Shown: piece by piece, positions 62,278-64,000 of the stretch
Layout of the letters: every line of letters starts with the position of its first letter
Position numbering within the stretch: position 1 is the first letter of the stretch
Origin: SHVO01 sp041905525
GTDB taxonomy: Bacteria; Pseudomonadota; Alphaproteobacteria; Rhodospirillales; Rhodospirillaceae
Reading direction: 5' to 3'
Length of the DNA stretch: 64,000 nt
Assembly (NCBI GenBank): GCA_041905525.1
Contig: JAYRKY010000001.1
Location: 310,001-374,000, forward strand
The notes under the pieces: model-generated
Told to the model about the DNA's origin: nothing
The model's database searches: none
What the model saw: only the letters and a program-made list of their open reading frames with translations
Translations under genes and position numbers: made by a program

Positions 62278-62508
62278 TTAGGCTGTGGGCTGCTGCGGCT
62301 GCCCGGGCTGCGGCATCGGCGTGGGCTGCGTCGGCTGGATTTCCGGGTAGGGCTGACGCTCCGGCTGAGTGTCGGGACGCGGTTCCGCCGGCGGCCTTAC
62401 CTCATCGGGCACAGAACGCTTCGGGTCAATCTCGGGCTGTGTCGGTTGCGGGTTCGTTTCCGGTTGTTCCCGCGGCCGCTCTTTCTCGTCAGGCGTTTCG
62501 TTGGCCAT
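62278..62508 (-). CDS. Small proline-rich protein
   Basis: 76 residues of low complexity: an acidic start (MANETPDEKERPREQPET) then Pro/Gln/Glu repeats such as PQPTQPEIDP and PEIQPTQPTPMPQP. No signal peptide, no Cys. Intrinsically disordered. Convergent with the methyltransferase. The codon pattern and a clean start argue that it is real, but homology cannot be judged. Confidence 0.45.
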   Translation of the reverse strand: MANETPDEKERPREQPETNPQPTQPEIDPKRSVPDEVRPPAEPRPDTQPERQPYPEIQPTQPTPMPQPGQPQQPTA

Positions 62509-62693
62509 GCGTGTCCTTGAATGACTGTGTGTGAGACCTGTTGAGTCTCATCCAACGAGAACTTTGCAGCTGAAGTTCCGTAACAGCCGCGTTTTGCGAG
62601 CCTCGCCCTTTCATTTCCTCACCGGCGGCAAGGTTTAGCCATCATCGCGGCGTATCTAGACATCGTGGGGGCGCAACGCTGACGAGGTGCACC

Positions 62694-63071
62694 ATGACGA
62701 TGCTCTCCAAACTCGCCCTAGGGGCCGCCGTTCTCGCAATTGCGGCGACGAATGCCGCCTGCGCAGCGTCAACGCCGCCCGCCTGCGACCCGGTCTCTTC
62801 GCCAACCGCCTGCGCGCCGCCGCCGTCCGCGAAAGCGGTGCCGGAGGAGCCCCCGACAAAAGCGCCTCCGGCCATCCCGACGAACGATCCGAGCGTCTTC
62901 AAGCCGCCGCCGACCGGAGATGCGGAGATTGTCGAACCGCCGCCGCCCAGCGCATCGCGCACGCCCGTCATCAAGCCGCCGGTGAATCCGCCGCCGAATC
63001 CCGCCCCCGCGCCGCCGTCGCCGGACAGCATTAAGCCGCGTCCGATCGGCGGACCGGCCTCGTCCAAATAG
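62694..63071 (+). CDS. Exported proline-rich protein
   Basis: 125 residues. Signal segment MTMLSKLALGAAVLAIAATNAACA with a possible lipobox-like AAC near residue 21-23, then a Pro-rich tail of PP, PPP and PNP units with three further Cys near its start (none in the tail). Disordered, perhaps envelope-anchored. Ends nine bases before the riboswitch region and may share transcription with it. Confidence 0.55.
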   Translation: MTMLSKLALGAAVLAIAATNAACAASTPPACDPVSSPTACAPPPSAKAVPEEPPTKAPPAIPTNDPSVFKPPPTGDAEIVEPPPPSASRTPVIKPPVNPPPNPAPAPPSPDSIKPRPIGGPASSK

Positions 63072-63117
63072 GCGCGGAATTGACAGGCTCCAGGTCGAGG
63101 TTTACGACCTAAGACAG

Positions 63118-63295
63118 CGAAGGTGCCGTGGTGCGCAACACTGCGGCTAATAGGGAATACCGGTGTAAGGCCGGAACTGCCCCCGCAACTGTAAGCGGCG
63201 AGCAGCCCGCTCAAGAGGCCACTGAGTCCTTGCAAGGGGATTTGGGAAGGCGAGCAGGCCGCGACGACCCGCAAGTCAGGAGACCTGCCCTCGCT
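63118..63295 (+). ncRNA. Cobalamin (B12) riboswitch
   Basis: All hallmarks are in order: GGTGCC start, GGGAATACCGGTGTAAG then GCCGGAACTG, the CCCGCAACTGTAAGCG core, GCCACTG, GGGAAGGCGAGC, and the B12 box AGTCAGGAGACCTGCC at 63274-63289, which closes the aptamer. It lies about 180 bases ahead of the receptor gene and would shut expression when cobalamin is plentiful. Confidence 0.95.
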
Positions 63296-63476
63296 AGCGT
63301 CACCTTGCCGTTGGACGGGGCAATTCCAGCGGTGCGGCCAATCTGATCGCGGTGACGCGCGTAATGCAACCGCGACGGATTGGGCCCGCCTCACGCGCAA
63401 ACCCCAACTCGTCATCGTCACAAGAAGTCTCCGCGGCATCAACAGTGCCCGCGGTCGACGCTATGGGGGTTTATAT

Positions 63477-64000
63477 ATGCCGCGACACGTCGCCAACCGT
63501 TGGCTTTCCGTCTTGCTCTCTTCCACGATTCTCGCCGCCGCGCCCGCCGTCCATGCGGCCGTGCAGGCGGCCGATCTGTCGGGCCTTGATGAAATCGTCG
63601 TCACCGCCAGCCGCACGCTTGTTCCGCTCAAGACCGTCGGCAGCGCCATCGATATTCTCACCGCCGAGGACATCGCCCAGCGCCCCCGTTTCGAGGTGTC
63701 GGATCTTCTGCGTGAAGTTCCCGGCGTCGCCGTCAACCGCTCGGGCCAGCGCGGCGCGCAAACCCAGGTCCGGCTGCGCGGTGGTGAGGGCAATCATACG
63801 CTCGTGCTCATCAACGGGATCGAAGTGGGCGATCCCATGACCGCCGATGAATTCGATTTCGGCAACCTGCTCACCGACGATGTCGACCGCATCGAAGTTT
63901 TACGCGGGCCGCAAAGCGCGCTCTATGGAAGCCAGGCCATCGGCGGCGTGATCAACATCATCACGCGCGAGGGCCACGGACCCCTGGAGGGGACATTGCG
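63477..64000 (+). CDS. btuB: BtuB-type TonB-dependent cobalamin receptor (C-terminus off the right edge)
   Basis: At least 174 residues from ATG 63477, with GGGGG upstream. A signal peptide (VLLSSTILAAAPAVHA) is followed by the TonB box DEIVVTASR (about residues 38-46) and the plug domain: LTAEDIAQRPRFEVSDLLREVPGVAVNRSG, RGGEGNHTLVLINGIEVGDP and VDRIEVLRGPQSALYGSQAIGGVINIIT. The beta-barrel lies beyond the window. Cobalamin specificity is inferred from the upstream riboswitch. Confidence 0.92.
   Translation, partial: MPRHVANRWLSVLLSSTILAAAPAVHAAVQAADLSGLDEIVVTASRTLVPLKTVGSAIDILTAEDIAQRPRFEVSDLLREVPGVAVNRSGQRGAQTQVRLRGGEGNHTLVLINGIEVGDPMTADEFDFGNLLTDDVDRIEVLRGPQSALYGSQAIGGVINIITREGHGPLEGTL

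Overview
The window is a high-GC stretch of an alphaproteobacterial chromosome. The lineage call rests on gene content: PhaR with a short PHA synthase, a PraR-like regulator, a complex I NDUFA9-family protein, the kdsD-lptC-lptA-lptB-rpoN-ptsN order, glutamate synthase genes ordered gltD-gltB, and a Caulobacter-type ceramide gene set. I cannot name the genus. Almost all of the window is tightly packed, with many ATGA or 1-4 base overlaps. One segment (about 50.4-58.2 kb) is visibly richer in A+T and loosely packed and looks acquired.

Layout. 1-3.7 kb: truncated GT-C glycosyltransferase, secreted subtilisin-like protease, DUF2937-like membrane protein. 3.8-7.1 kb: queA-tgt-queG, the last three steps of queuosine formation in tRNA. 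7.1-12.2 kb: PraR-like regulator, then a PHA locus (phaR, a small coiled-coil protein, phaC, phaB) with a MATE exporter inside it. 12.2-17.2 kb: TRIC-type channel, gloB, orphan TAXI binding protein, M17 aminopeptidase and a methyltransferase-like gene, closed by a strong terminator. 17.2-23.3 kb: glutamate synthase. 23.6-26.5 kb: UppP-family protein lacking its first catalytic motif, NDUFA9-family protein, tRNA-Leu(CAG), RNase D-like nuclease. 26.7-32.3 kb: kdsD, lptC, lptA, lptB, rpoN and ptsN (LPS precursor, LPS transport, sigma-54 and nitrogen PTS). 32.3-37.1 kb: small secreted and lipoproteins, an acyl-CoA ligase and an unrecognised 573-residue protein.

The most interesting region is 37.0-50.4 kb. 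A bufferin (MNIO-modified copper RiPP) operon diverges from a sphingolipid locus. That locus holds a fatty acyl-AMP ligase, a CerR-type reductase, a dedicated ACP, serine palmitoyltransferase, a Tam41-like nucleotidyltransferase with a lipid kinase, an LptF/LptG-type permease pair, a fatty-acid hydroxylase-fold protein, a bacterial ceramide synthase and a small membrane protein. Read together it suggests make, modify and export: ceramide synthesis, anionic headgroup addition, and transport towards the outer membrane by an Lpt-like permease.

At 50.4-58.2 kb a single giant gene encodes an SF1 helicase, a DUF559/Vsr-like nuclease and a GreA/B C-terminal-like domain. It is flanked by an imperfect 18-bp direct repeat, one copy of which lies in a tRNA-3'-end-like sequence, and is followed by an array of TGCCGCGT octamers. 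This is a candidate defence island without an integrase. The window ends with a CDF metal exporter, a molybdopterin oxidoreductase, a methyltransferase with a signal peptide, two small proline-rich genes, and a cobalamin riboswitch controlling a truncated BtuB-type receptor.
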